NCBI GenBank assembly: GCA_002404835.1 | Contig: DHKM01000035.1 | Location: forward strand, 94,711 to 158,710 | From: Caryophanales bacterium UBA4694 | GTDB lineage: Bacteria > Bacillota_I > Bacilli_A > RFN20 > CAG-288 | Length of the DNA: 64,000 bases | Reading direction: 5' to 3' | Shown here: positions 26,941 through 35,396 of the stretch, piece by piece | How positions within the stretch are numbered: position 1 is the first letter of the stretch | Layout: each line of letters starts with the position of its first letter | Made by a program: the position numbers and the translations under genes | Notes under the pieces: generated by a model | Database searches by the model: none | What the model was told of the DNA's origin: nothing | The model's input: the letters and a program-made list of their open reading frames with translations, nothing else

Positions 26941-27708
26941 CTAGAGAACATGAATCTTTTCCAAGGCTTCTTTTGCTCCTTTGACAATGTAGCTGTCATC
27001 ATCGAGGAAAAACACATTTTCGCCATCCATATCGTAACGAGCAAGTTTGTCATCCATAGGAATTCTACTGAGGAGAGGCAAAGGTGATAGATCGAAATCT
27101 TCCTTCATTGCCAAAGGTGAGAGACGATTTGCAATCACTCCGATTTCTTTGTACATGACAAGGGAGTCGGCTACTGATTTGATGGTCTTGACTACCTGAA
27201 TGCCTTTTTTGCTTTGATCTGTGACAAGAATCAAATGGGTTACCTTTTCCATGACTCGGCGATTGATTTGTTCGATACCAGCTTCACCATCGATTACCAC
27301 ATAATCATAATGAGAGGAAATCTGAGCAATGACTTCTTTTAAATAGGTATTGATTTTGCAGTAGCATCCGCTAGCTTCCGGCCTTCCTATTGCCATGAAG
27401 GAAAAACCGTTTTTCTCGACTAGGGCTTCTTCAATCGAATAGCTTGCGTTGCCAAGAACTTCCACAACGGCATTTTTACCGCCATCTTCGCTGGCTTTTA
27501 TAGCCTCTTTTCTTACGTCATCAATGGTCTTGCTTGGTTCGATTCCTAAAGCTGTGGACAGACCGATGGCAGGATCAGCGTCGATGGCAAGGATCCTCTT
27601 TTCTTTTTTGTTTTCGACCAAAAGTTTTACGATTACGGCTGCAAGAGATGTTTTACCAACTCCTCCTTTTCCTGCGACTGCGATGATGCACGGTTGATTG
27701 TTTTCCAT
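26941..27708 (-). CDS. CooC-like MinD/ParA-type ATPase
   Basis: A 255-residue SIMIBI-class ATPase with deviant Walker A GKGGVGKTS, AIDADPAIGL, and GCYCKIN. The CxC inside RPEASGCYCKIN corresponds to the metal-binding CxC of CooC, the nickel/metallocluster maturation ATPase of CO dehydrogenase. VVIDGEAGIEQINRRV and LVTDQSKKGI are also typical. I set the start at the ATG in 27706-27708, preceded by AAAGG. It heads the dehydratase-like operon, suggesting that the complex needs ATP-driven cluster insertion, or that the CooC-like protein acts on the cysteine-ended protein at the operon end. No CO dehydrogenase gene is seen. Confidence 0.85.
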   Translation of the reverse strand: MENNQPCIIAVAGKGGVGKTSLAAVIVKLLVENKKEKRILAIDADPAIGLSTALGIEPSKTIDDVRKEAIKASEDGGKNAVVEVLGNASYSIEEALVEKNGFSFMAIGRPEASGCYCKINTYLKEVIAQISSHYDYVVIDGEAGIEQINRRVMEKVTHLILVTDQSKKGIQVVKTIKSVADSLVMYKEIGVIANRLSPLAMKEDFDLSPLPLLSRIPMDDKLARYDMDGENVFFLDDDSYIVKGAKEALEKIHVL

Positions 27709-27763
27709 ATTTTGCCTTTCTGTATAAAAACACGTAAATATTTTAATGGATTGGCCTCTCAAA

Positions 27764-27777
27764 AGAAAGCGCTTCCT
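27764..27777. promoter_or_regulatory. CRE-like operator upstream of the CooC/dehydratase operon
   Basis: AGAAAGCGCTTCCT has the full core of a CcpA site (GAAAGCGCTTCC; consensus WTGNAANCGNWNNCW) with mismatches only at the outer bases. It lies 56 bases before the start codon, downstream of a possible -10 (TATATA near 27795). Catabolite repression of the operon is an inference. Confidence 0.5.
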
Positions 27778-27815
27778 AATGAAACGGGAAATGTTATATA
27801 CGACTAATCAAAGAA

Positions 27816-27841
27816 AAACAGTCGGTATTAGCCGACTGTTT
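27816..27841 (-). terminator. Intrinsic terminator of the InlB-repeat lipoprotein gene
   Basis: Stem AACAGTCGG / CCGACTGTT with loop TATTAG and a T-run on the minus strand, 7 bases after the stop at 27849. Confidence 0.85.
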
Positions 27842-27848
27842 AATTATT

Positions 27849-28538
27849 TCAGGATTTGGTCAACGTGAAGAGAGTATCAGTCTTTAAATTTTCAAGAACC
27901 ATCTTGGTTTCGACAAGGCTCTTCGAGACAATGCGGCCGATAGATGTCCAAGTGTCCTCTTGTTTTGTCAGAGGAAAAATTAGTTCTTTTCCGTTTTTCA
28001 TACCGATTTCCAAGGGGAGAAGGGAATTCTTTTCATCTTCGATGAGGAAAGCATCTGTGTTTGATAATTTCAAAGAAACAGAATCCGTAGAAAGAAAAGA
28101 GAGATCCTTTTTTTGAAGCAAAGAGTTTATTTGTCTTGTTGTATTGTTTTCATAGAATTCGAAATCAAATTTTATCGATGAAGAATCATTTTCCAGAATC
28201 GCATGTTTTTTTGAATTATCGCGTTTACCAATCCAGTTTGCTGTCAGAGTCATGTTGGTAGAAACGACTCCAGTTTTGAAATCCCATGGGCTATCGTCAA
28301 AATACCATCCAAGGAATTCATATCCAGAGCGCACTGGATTTTTTATTTCCGATATCTTATCTCCACGATTTAGGTTCTCGTAACTATCTTCCTCTCCATT
28401 TTCATAGGAGAAGGTGACTTTTATGATATCCGTATGAGCATCTTCGGTATAGCTTTTTTGATTGATGAAATACGTTCTGCTTGCGCAGGAGCATAGCAAC
28501 AAAAATGGTAAGACATAAAGGAATTTTCTGGATTTCAT
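27849..28538 (-). CDS. Lipoprotein with InlB B-repeat-like domain
   Basis: A 229-residue lipoprotein: signal peptide with lipobox LCSC (C18), then an InlB B-repeat/Flg_new-like module at about 40-105 (VTFSYENGEEDSYENLNRGD ... RSGYEFLGWYFD ... MTLTANW), a beta-grasp-like unit frequent in surface proteins of gut Gram-positives. The rest (110-229) is unrecognised. No good ribosome site precedes the ATG. Confidence 0.8.
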   Translation of the reverse strand: MKSRKFLYVLPFLLLCSCASRTYFINQKSYTEDAHTDIIKVTFSYENGEEDSYENLNRGDKISEIKNPVRSGYEFLGWYFDDSPWDFKTGVVSTNMTLTANWIGKRDNSKKHAILENDSSSIKFDFEFYENNTTRQINSLLQKKDLSFLSTDSVSLKLSNTDAFLIEDEKNSLLPLEIGMKNGKELIFPLTKQEDTWTSIGRIVSKSLVETKMVLENLKTDTLFTLTKS

Positions 28539-28870
28539 GGCTTTAATTCTGTTTTATGTAATTTATACATGTATTAAATAGCAAAAAAAGAATATCTCAA
28601 TATTGAAAGAAATTCAAGAAATATTATTTCCTTTTCGCAATTGCTTTTCATTTGTCAAAAAAGCTTTTTTTCGTGATTAACACCATTTTCTAGTTTGATG
28701 ATTTGGTATGAAAACTGGTTTTATCTTTTCAAAAAAAGTTGTTTTTTTAAATATTAGATTTTTTGTTTTTTCTTTATTTGAAAGCTATGATACTGATTAT
28801 TATGGTTTTAAATTGAGCAAAAAGTATTTTTGTGCTATACTTAAATAACTAAAATTTGAGAGGGCAGTCT
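28539..28870. other. AT-rich intergenic region between divergent genes
   Basis: Very AT-rich, with homopolymer runs, a palindrome AAAAAAGCTTTTTT near 28657 and a weak A7/T7 hairpin near 28733. No open frame with a ribosome site is seen. It holds the promoter of the downstream MATE gene at 28813-28841; the minus-strand promoter of the InlB-repeat lipoprotein is not clear. Confidence 0.6.
28813..28841 (+). promoter_or_regulatory. Promoter of the second MATE gene
   Basis: TTGAGC (28813-28818), 17-base spacer, TATACT (28836-28841), 30 bases before the ATG at 28871. Confidence 0.75.
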
Positions 28871-30205
28871 ATGTCTGAGTATGATAAGCATTTTTCATTG
28901 GGCGCATTATTTAAAATGGCTTTTCCAAGCATCATTATGATGATTTTTTCCAGTATTTATGGGGTGGTGGATGGACTTTTCATTTCGAATGTGGAAGGGA
29001 ATACAGCCTTCAGTGCCATCAATTTTATCATGCCTTATCTTATGCTTCTTGGCGTATTTGGCTTCATGTTCGGTTCTGGCGGCGCTGCTCTAGTCAGTAA
29101 GACTTTTGGTGAAAAGGATGATAAGAGAGCTAATCGTTATTTTACTATGCTCATGATTGTGCTTTTTATTCTTGGAATTGTGGCAACGATTTTTGGTTTC
29201 TTTACGGTAAAGCCAATGGCAAGCCTTCTTGGCGCCGATGCTGAAATGCTTCCCTATTGTGAAGTGTATGGGCATGCCATGATGTTCTTTGTTCTGTTCT
29301 TCATGTTCCAAAATGCATTTCAGTCCTTTATGGTTGTTGCACGAAAACCGATGCTTGGCTTCTTTTTTACTTTTTGTGCGGGTGTTACCAATATTTTAGG
29401 AGATTTTCTTCTCGTTTATGTTTTCCGTTATGGCGTTTTTGGCGCTGCAATCGCTACTGGTTTGAGTCAGATTATTGGCTCACTTCTTCCTTTTTTGTAT
29501 TTGGTTTTGTTTCCTCACAAAACCCCACTACACTTTGAAAAGACAAGGTTGGAATTCAAACCGATTATCAAGGCAATGTCCAATGGGCTATCTGAGATGG
29601 TCAGCAACGTTTCGATGTCCCTAGTCAATATGCTTTTTAATGCTCAGCTGATGAAATTCATCGGGCAAAATGGTGTTTCGGCTTTTGGAATCATTATGTA
29701 TGCCAGTTTTGTTTTTGTCGGAGTATATTTTGGCTATTCGGTCGGTGTTTCCAGTGTGATTTCCTATCATTATGGAGCACAAAATTGTGAGGAACTTGGA
29801 TCTCTTCTCCGGAAATGTCTTTTGACCTATTGTATTTTTTCGGTCATTTTATCGACAAGTGCTATCCTTTTGGCTAAGCCAATAGCCTTGATATTCGTAA
29901 GAGAGAATCCTGAACTTGTCGCTCTCAGTGAGAGGGCGATTCGTTTTTATTCCATATCTTTCTATTTTTCAGGATTTAATATCTTTGCTTCTTCTTTCTT
30001 CACGGATCTTAATGATGGATTTGTAAGTGGTGTCATTTCTTTTGCCCGGACTTTTTTCTTCCAAGTGATTGCGATTCTTGTCTTTCCTGTTTTGTTTGGT
30101 CCGGATTCTTTATGGTTTGCAGTTCTTTTTGCGGAACTTTGTTCTTTGGGTTTGTCTGTTGCATTTTTATTTGCTAAGGAAAAGAAATACCACTATTTTG
30201 CCTAG
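28871..30205 (+). CDS. MATE-family efflux transporter
   Basis: About 444 residues, twelve predicted helices, with MAFPSIIMMIFSSIYGVVDGLFISN at the N-terminus and the FGSGGAALVSKTFGEKDDKRANRYF segment typical of the NorM-like branch. The frame opens at a TTG (28856), but that TTG lies just before the ribosome site, so the ATG at 28871 (MSEYDKHFSLGALFKMAFPS), with GAGAGGG six bases upstream, is the start. It is monocistronic. It is only distantly similar to the MATE protein at 20.4 kb, so they are not a recent duplication. The stop is TAG. Confidence 0.9.
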   Translation: MSEYDKHFSLGALFKMAFPSIIMMIFSSIYGVVDGLFISNVEGNTAFSAINFIMPYLMLLGVFGFMFGSGGAALVSKTFGEKDDKRANRYFTMLMIVLFILGIVATIFGFFTVKPMASLLGADAEMLPYCEVYGHAMMFFVLFFMFQNAFQSFMVVARKPMLGFFFTFCAGVTNILGDFLLVYVFRYGVFGAAIATGLSQIIGSLLPFLYLVLFPHKTPLHFEKTRLEFKPIIKAMSNGLSEMVSNVSMSLVNMLFNAQLMKFIGQNGVSAFGIIMYASFVFVGVYFGYSVGVSSVISYHYGAQNCEELGSLLRKCLLTYCIFSVILSTSAILLAKPIALIFVRENPELVALSERAIRFYSISFYFSGFNIFASSFFTDLNDGFVSGVISFARTFFFQVIAILVFPVLFGPDSLWFAVLFAELCSLGLSVAFLFAKEKKYHYFA

Positions 30206-30235
30206 ATTGAGACAAGAAGAAAGATATACTTTTGC

Positions 30236-30320
30236 AAATAAAAAGAGTCATCTTCAGTTTCGTTAGATTCTTTCGTATAAGGAATCTTTTTTTCGATTTT
30301 TGGGGATGACTCTTTTATTT
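30236..30320. terminator. Nested bidirectional terminator between convergent operons
   Basis: An outer inverted repeat (AAATAAAAAGAGTCATC at 30236-30252, GATGACTCTTTTATTT at 30305-30320; one bulge) encloses an inner hairpin AGATTC/GAATCT (30265-30287) with its own T-run. T-tracts on both outer flanks fit termination of the MATE gene (+) and the opp operon (-). Confidence 0.7.
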
Positions 30321-30358
30321 AAGTTTTTGACTATTCGACCGATTGAAGTGCTTTGGCT

Positions 30359-30703
30359 TTACTTATAGAAGAAAAAGATAAGAAGCGAGGAAAGCACAAG
30401 CGTAAGTGCTGCAATTGAGAGAATGGTCTGGTTATGGACATATCTTACGTGGTCTATGCTTTCCCTGTATTCCTCTTTGTTTTTGTATTTGTTTTTCCGG
30501 TAGACGAGATTGTCTTTCCGTTTAAGCTGAATCAGGAGAAGGAAAAAATAGGCCAGGCTGAAAAGACAGGTGATGGTTTCGAACAGGGAATTCCGTTTCA
30601 GAAAATAAGAAAGCAGAAAACCTAGAAGAAGTGGAATCACGATCATGAAAAAGCAGATTAAGATTCCTTTCGCTAGTTTCTTTTTGTCTAGGTCTATCCT
30701 CAT
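30359..30703 (-). CDS. Small membrane protein at the end of the opp operon
   Basis: A 114-residue protein with three predicted helices (about 13-35, 42-60, 92-113) and a basic loop (RKNKYKNKEEYRE). AAGGAG precedes the ATG, which lies 13 bases after the oppF stop, so it is co-transcribed with oppABCDF. I know no family for it; a role in peptide uptake is suggested only by position. Confidence 0.65.
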   Translation of the reverse strand: MRIDLDKKKLAKGILICFFMIVIPLLLGFLLSYFLKRNSLFETITCLFSLAYFFLLLIQLKRKDNLVYRKNKYKNKEEYRESIDHVRYVHNQTILSIAALTLVLSSLLIFFFYK

Positions 30704-30716
30704 AGTTGACTCCTTT

Positions 30717-33311
30717 TTAGACGATACTCAAGTATTTGTTTTCGATTTCTCCCTTTTCCCACAATCCTTTCTTGGATTCTGGAACAAGGACGAAATGACC
30801 GGGTTTCATTTCACACCAATGGCATTTCTCATAGTCCAGATTTGCCTTGTGATAGACATATTTCTGTTTGCTGCCGTTGGTTTTCGGATCGGGCTGGGGG
30901 ATTGCAGTAAGAAGAGCTTTAGTATAAGGGTGGATTGGATCTTTATAAATGTCTTCTGCATTTCCTAATTCTACGATATGCCCCTGATGCATGACTGCAA
31001 TTCTATCTGAAATGTAGCGGATAATGCTTAGATCATGGGCGATAAATAGATAAGTAAGGTTCTTTTCTTCCTGCAATTTTCTGAGAAGATTCAGAACTTG
31101 TGCTCGGATACTGACATCAAGTGCAGAAATCGGTTCATCGGCAAGAATGAGTTCGGGTTCGATGACTAGTGCTCTTGCGATTCCGATACGCTGCCTTTGA
31201 CCACCGGAGAATTCATGTGGGTAACGGCTTAGGTGTTCGGGAAGAAGGCCGACAGATTCCATTATCTCAGTCACCTTACTGATTCTTTCTTCTTTGCTTT
31301 TGAACAGATGGAAATTGTATAGTCCCTCACTGACAATATAGTCGATGTTTGCTCTTTCGTTCAAAGAAGCTGCAGGGTCCTGGAAAATCATCTGGATATT
31401 CTTTTTCGACTGCTTTTCTTCTTGTTTTGTGAGCTTTTTGGAGATGAGTTTTCCTTTGAAGTAGATGGCACCGCTATGGAGTTTGTTTATGCCAAGGATT
31501 GCTCTGGAAATGGTTGTTTTCCCGGAACCGGATTCTCCGACTAAGCCGAAAGTCTCTCCGACATGGATATCGAAATTAAGATTCTGCGAGGCTTTAACTA
31601 CGTTCTTTCCGCTACCGAAGTAAATGTTTGCGCTGACGACCGAAAGGAGGATTTCTTTTCCTGTACGATCTGTTGTCGGGAAATACTCCAACATTCCGGT
31701 CTTCTTATCAACGCGGTATTTATACTGTTGAATTGGATTTTTCTTTATTTCGCTGAGCGTTTTCTCATCTAGGATTTTTTCCAGGAATTCCTTTTTGAAT
31801 CTATTCTTTCTGAACTTGCTTGGAAGGATGTTTGAACCTTTGTAGTATATGGCACCTCGGATTTTTACATCTTTGGAGTAGAATGCTCGGACAATATAGA
31901 TGAGTGCTTCGGATTTTTTGTCTTCGAATTTATCCCCTTTCTTATAGTCCATGGAGAAATCGTGATCGAATATATAATCTCCATCTTCGGATACGATATT
32001 CACACGGTCGAATCTAACTAGGATGTCCGAATGCTTCATTCCGTTTAGACTTTGTGGAATAAAGGTGAGGTTATCGGGGTAGTATTGATCAAAATAGTCT
32101 GTTAGTTGAAGAAGGCGGAATCGATCTTCGACCGTGAATCTACTATTGATTCGAATAAAATCTTCATTGTCATTTAAATAGATTCCTGTTGCATTTTCAG
32201 CTTTGATTCGTCGTCTTTCCACTTCGCTTTTTGACATCGAGGATGGAATCAACATTCCATCTAGATATAAAGCGCCAGTTAGTATTGTTTTATGGAAAAA
32301 CAGAGATTGGACGATTTTTAGTTTGATCTTGTCTTCTTCATCTTTAAGGTTGAAGGAATGGTCGGCAATGATATTGAAATTGGAGAATTTTTTATCATAC
32401 CCCAATAATTCAACATCTGCGTTGAGGACACTGATGGAGATGGGATGGTTTTGTCTATCTCTCATCGGATAGAAAAGTGGATATCCGGTTTGTCTGTCTT
32501 TGGTTACATTCATAAGGATGTAATCTTTGTCTTCGACGCTGAAATTCTTTTTGACGAAAGATTTTTCTAGATAAAGTCGGAATTCTTCTGTTAGGGAAGA
32601 GGGAAGTAGTTTTCCTTTGTAATAGAATCCTTTTACTTCCTTGTCTTTATCCAAAAGGGATTTGATTACGGTGATTTTGCTGATGTCATCCTTTGAATTT
32701 AAATCAAAAAGATCGCCTTGGAATATTTCGAAAGTGTAACTATCTTTGGCTAGATTTTTGTTTTGCTTGTCCTGGATTGTTGCTTTATAAGCTCGGAAGA
32801 TGACTTTCTTTCCGCTTTTTGTTTTGGTTGGAAGATAACAGAGTGGGACATCTGCCTTAAGGGAACAGGACTCAATGATTTCCTTGTCTTCGCTGTGAAA
32901 ATAGCGATCCATGAATAACCACATAAGGTTTGTCTTGAATTTTCTATCAATTTTATCTGTGCAGAATTTCCCTTTGAAGTAGATGGCACCACCTGTCTTT
33001 CTTTCCTGTGAGAACAATGCGAAGAGAAAATCGAGTTTTGCAAGCTGCTCTTTGTTTTCGGAATCGAATTCTTCGCTTTCCAAAACATCGAAGCAGTAGG
33101 ATTTGTTCGACAATGACTGCCCTTTTAGGTTGCTTATTTTTCCGTCTACGACCTTGATAAGAACATTTTTGGCAAATTTGTTCTTCAAAGGTATACTTAG
33201 AGGAAAACCGTATTTGTTCAAGGGGGCTCTTTTGCGGATTTCGTCGAAATCGTCACTTGTCAGCATGGAAAGCGCGTCATCATTCCTGGGCTGTTTTATG
33301 TTGTCCTTCAT
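30717..33311 (-). CDS. oppF: Oligopeptide importer ATPase OppF with long repeat-containing N-terminus
   Basis: An 864-residue ABC ATPase of the oligopeptide importer. The functional nucleotide-binding domain is at the C-terminus: Walker A GESGSGKT (592-599), signature FSGGQ (701-705), Walker B LILADE (721-726), switch H759, and the Opp-type tail HPYTKALLTAIP with a C-x2-C near 830. Residues 1-540 are an extension made of four degenerate copies of the first lobe of that domain, each ending in a GAIYFKGK-like motif (107, 228, 346, 486; the true one at 614), none with a P-loop. Canonical OppF is about 310-330 residues; proteins near 850 residues are known in mycoplasmas. A strong GGGAGGT precedes the ATG, which overlaps oppD by 32 bases. 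Confidence 0.92.
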   Translation of the reverse strand: MKDNIKQPRNDDALSMLTSDDFDEIRKRAPLNKYGFPLSIPLKNKFAKNVLIKVVDGKISNLKGQSLSNKSYCFDVLESEEFDSENKEQLAKLDFLFALFSQERKTGGAIYFKGKFCTDKIDRKFKTNLMWLFMDRYFHSEDKEIIESCSLKADVPLCYLPTKTKSGKKVIFRAYKATIQDKQNKNLAKDSYTFEIFQGDLFDLNSKDDISKITVIKSLLDKDKEVKGFYYKGKLLPSSLTEEFRLYLEKSFVKKNFSVEDKDYILMNVTKDRQTGYPLFYPMRDRQNHPISISVLNADVELLGYDKKFSNFNIIADHSFNLKDEEDKIKLKIVQSLFFHKTILTGALYLDGMLIPSSMSKSEVERRRIKAENATGIYLNDNEDFIRINSRFTVEDRFRLLQLTDYFDQYYPDNLTFIPQSLNGMKHSDILVRFDRVNIVSEDGDYIFDHDFSMDYKKGDKFEDKKSEALIYIVRAFYSKDVKIRGAIYYKGSNILPSKFRKNRFKKEFLEKILDEKTLSEIKKNPIQQYKYRVDKKTGMLEYFPTTDRTGKEILLSVVSANIYFGSGKNVVKASQNLNFDIHVGETFGLVGESGSGKTTISRAILGINKLHSGAIYFKGKLISKKLTKQEEKQSKKNIQMIFQDPAASLNERANIDYIVSEGLYNFHLFKSKEERISKVTEIMESVGLLPEHLSRYPHEFSGGQRQRIGIARALVIEPELILADEPISALDVSIRAQVLNLLRKLQEEKNLTYLFIAHDLSIIRYISDRIAVMHQGHIVELGNAEDIYKDPIHPYTKALLTAIPQPDPKTNGSKQKYVYHKANLDYEKCHWCEMKPGHFVLVPESKKGLWEKGEIENKYLSIV

Positions 33312-34419
33312 GTTTTTTACCTCCCTGGTAAAGTTCCATCACTCTTGAATGGATTTCTTTGATGATTTCTGGCATTTCGGTTTTTGGAGCTCGCTCATCC
33401 AATAACCAGGTCTTTGCATAATGGGTCTCGCTGACTTTGAACATCGGCGGCTCTTTTACGAAATCAACGGCTAGAGCATAGGGGTTTCTGCTTGCAAAGG
33501 CATCGCCTTTGATTTCGTTGAAAAGCGACGGCGGGGTGCCTGGAATGGAATAAAGGTTTTCTCCTTTTTTTCCTAACTGTGGTAGTGAGGAAAGAAGAGC
33601 CCAAGTATAGGGATGTTTTGGATCGTAGAAGATATCCTCTGCCGTTCCAAGCTCAACGATTTGTCCCGCGTAGACTACGGCAATCCTGTCAGCTATCTCG
33701 CTGACTACCCCAAGATCGTGCGTGATGAAGATGACGGTGAATCCATATTCTTTTTTCAAATCCTTGATCAGGTTGATGATCTGGGCCTGGATGGTGACGT
33801 CAAGTGCTGTGGTAGGTTCGTCGCAGATCAGAATATCCGGTCTGCAGGCCAGAGCGATAGCTATGACAACACGTTGTCTCATGCCACCTGAATATTGGAA
33901 CGGATAGTCGTTGAATCTTTTTTCGGGTTCCGATATTCCGACTCTTTTCAGCAACTGAATCGCTTCTTCTTTGGCCTCTTTCTTGTTCAGACCTCGATGA
34001 AGCTTGATGACTTCTGTAATCTGACTTCCGATTTTCCTTAATGGGTCCAATGAAGTCATCGGATCCTGGAAGATTGTCGCGATTCTTTTTCCACGAATGT
34101 TCAGCCATTCTTCATTCTTCTTGACTTTACTCAGGTCGATTCCGGAATATAGGATGGAGGAATGATCATCGATGCTTCCGTTCTGTTCAAGCATGCCGGT
34201 GAAGCATTTGGTGAAGACGGATTTTCCGGAACCGGATTCGCCGACAATGGCCAATGTTTCGCCTTTATAAATATCAAGGGAAATATTCCTAATGGCAGTC
34301 AAAGTCCGGTTTCTTACCTGGAATCTTACGATAAGATTCTTTACGGAAAGAATGACTTCTCCCTCTTTGACTTCTTCTTTGCCCTTCAGCTTCAATGTTT
34401 CTTTTTTTGACATGCTCAT
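33280..34419 (-). CDS. oppD: Oligopeptide importer ATPase OppD
   Basis: A 379-residue ABC ATPase: Walker A GESGSGKS (60-67), QDPMTSLDP Q-loop region, signature YSGGMRQR, Walker B ILICDEPTTALDV, switch FITHD. The C-terminus carries the dipeptide-importer extension with HPYTWALLSSLP, but the four-cysteine cluster motif common in OppD is not seen. It works with OppF to power peptide uptake through OppB/OppC and lies 7 bases after oppC. Confidence 0.94.
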   Translation of the reverse strand: MSMSKKETLKLKGKEEVKEGEVILSVKNLIVRFQVRNRTLTAIRNISLDIYKGETLAIVGESGSGKSVFTKCFTGMLEQNGSIDDHSSILYSGIDLSKVKKNEEWLNIRGKRIATIFQDPMTSLDPLRKIGSQITEVIKLHRGLNKKEAKEEAIQLLKRVGISEPEKRFNDYPFQYSGGMRQRVVIAIALACRPDILICDEPTTALDVTIQAQIINLIKDLKKEYGFTVIFITHDLGVVSEIADRIAVVYAGQIVELGTAEDIFYDPKHPYTWALLSSLPQLGKKGENLYSIPGTPPSLFNEIKGDAFASRNPYALAVDFVKEPPMFKVSETHYAKTWLLDERAPKTEMPEIIKEIHSRVMELYQGGKKHEGQHKTAQE

Positions 34420-34426
34420 GTCCTCC

Positions 34427-35383
34427 TCAACGATGTTTCTTTGGATCTAATGCGTCTGAGAATGTAGTTCCAAGGATGAAGAATGCAAAGATGATGACGG
34501 CAAGCAGCAATCCCGGTGCAAGGATTTCCCAAGGATAGAGAGAATAGTTGGTAATGCCAAGCTCTAGAATGGCGCCTAATGAAATATCTCTGGTCTGAAG
34601 TCCTACCCCGAAATAAGACATGGCAACTTCGGAGGAAATCATTCCTGGGATGATCAAAGAGAATTCGGTAATGATGACTCCGAGAAGATAAGGCAGATAG
34701 TTTTTGACCATGATTCTCATCGGAGGTGTCCCTAGCGTTTTGCTGGCGACATTGTATTCCCTATTGTCGATGATCAGCACTTGGTTTCGTATCATGAGAG
34801 CCAACGACAGCCAACCTAACAATGTCAAAGATAGCACAAGCCTGGCTTCGACTGGAACGTCAGGAAGAGAGTAGGTAAAGATTACGGATAGAAGCATATA
34901 AATCAGAAGTGAGGGAATGTTTGAGACGAAGTTGTAGATTTCCACAAAAAGTCCATCGAGTTTTTTGAAATACCCCCAACAAAGGCCTCCTAATGTCCCA
35001 ATGAAAAGGACGATGAGAGATTCGATAATGGCAAGAAGCAATGATTTTCCAGCTCCTTTCCAAGTCAAGAACCAAAGATCCCTTCCAATGATATCTGTAC
35101 CAAAAAAATGCTTTGAAGAAGGCGCTAAGTTGATATTCGACATATTGATGGTGTAAGCATCCTCTGGAGCAAACAAAGGTATGATGATGATTCCCAGGAT
35201 TAATAAAGTCAAGACGGATAGGGCTATGATTGTAGCAGGTCTTTTGATGAAAATCCTAAAGACGCTTTTCCAATAAGAATAGGGTTCCGAGGCAAGCATT
35301 TCGGATTCTTCGTTTTTGATGTCGACGTGGACAAACAGGTCGTCCAGTCCATCATTTTTCTTGATTGATATGGATTGATTCAT
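34427..35383 (-). CDS. oppC: Oligopeptide importer permease OppC
   Basis: A 318-residue inner permease with six predicted helices. It shows the OppC N-terminal segment, the HFFGTDIIGRDLWFLTWKGAGKSLLLA motif and an EAA-type loop (VASKTLGTPPMRIMVKNYLPYL) that docks onto the ATPases. The frame is open further upstream, but AAGGAGGT five bases before the ATG at 35383 (MNQSISIKKNDGLDD) sets the start and leaves a 13-base gap to oppB. Confidence 0.93.
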   Translation of the reverse strand: MNQSISIKKNDGLDDLFVHVDIKNEESEMLASEPYSYWKSVFRIFIKRPATIIALSVLTLLILGIIIIPLFAPEDAYTINMSNINLAPSSKHFFGTDIIGRDLWFLTWKGAGKSLLLAIIESLIVLFIGTLGGLCWGYFKKLDGLFVEIYNFVSNIPSLLIYMLLSVIFTYSLPDVPVEARLVLSLTLLGWLSLALMIRNQVLIIDNREYNVASKTLGTPPMRIMVKNYLPYLLGVIITEFSLIIPGMISSEVAMSYFGVGLQTRDISLGAILELGITNYSLYPWEILAPGLLLAVIIFAFFILGTTFSDALDPKKHR

Positions 35384-35396
35384 GGATGACCTCCTT

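Noticed and set aside
28657..28670. Palindrome AAAAAAGCTTTTTT
   Set aside because: Expected in a very AT-rich spacer; no T-run hairpin with loop and no neighbouring gene end.
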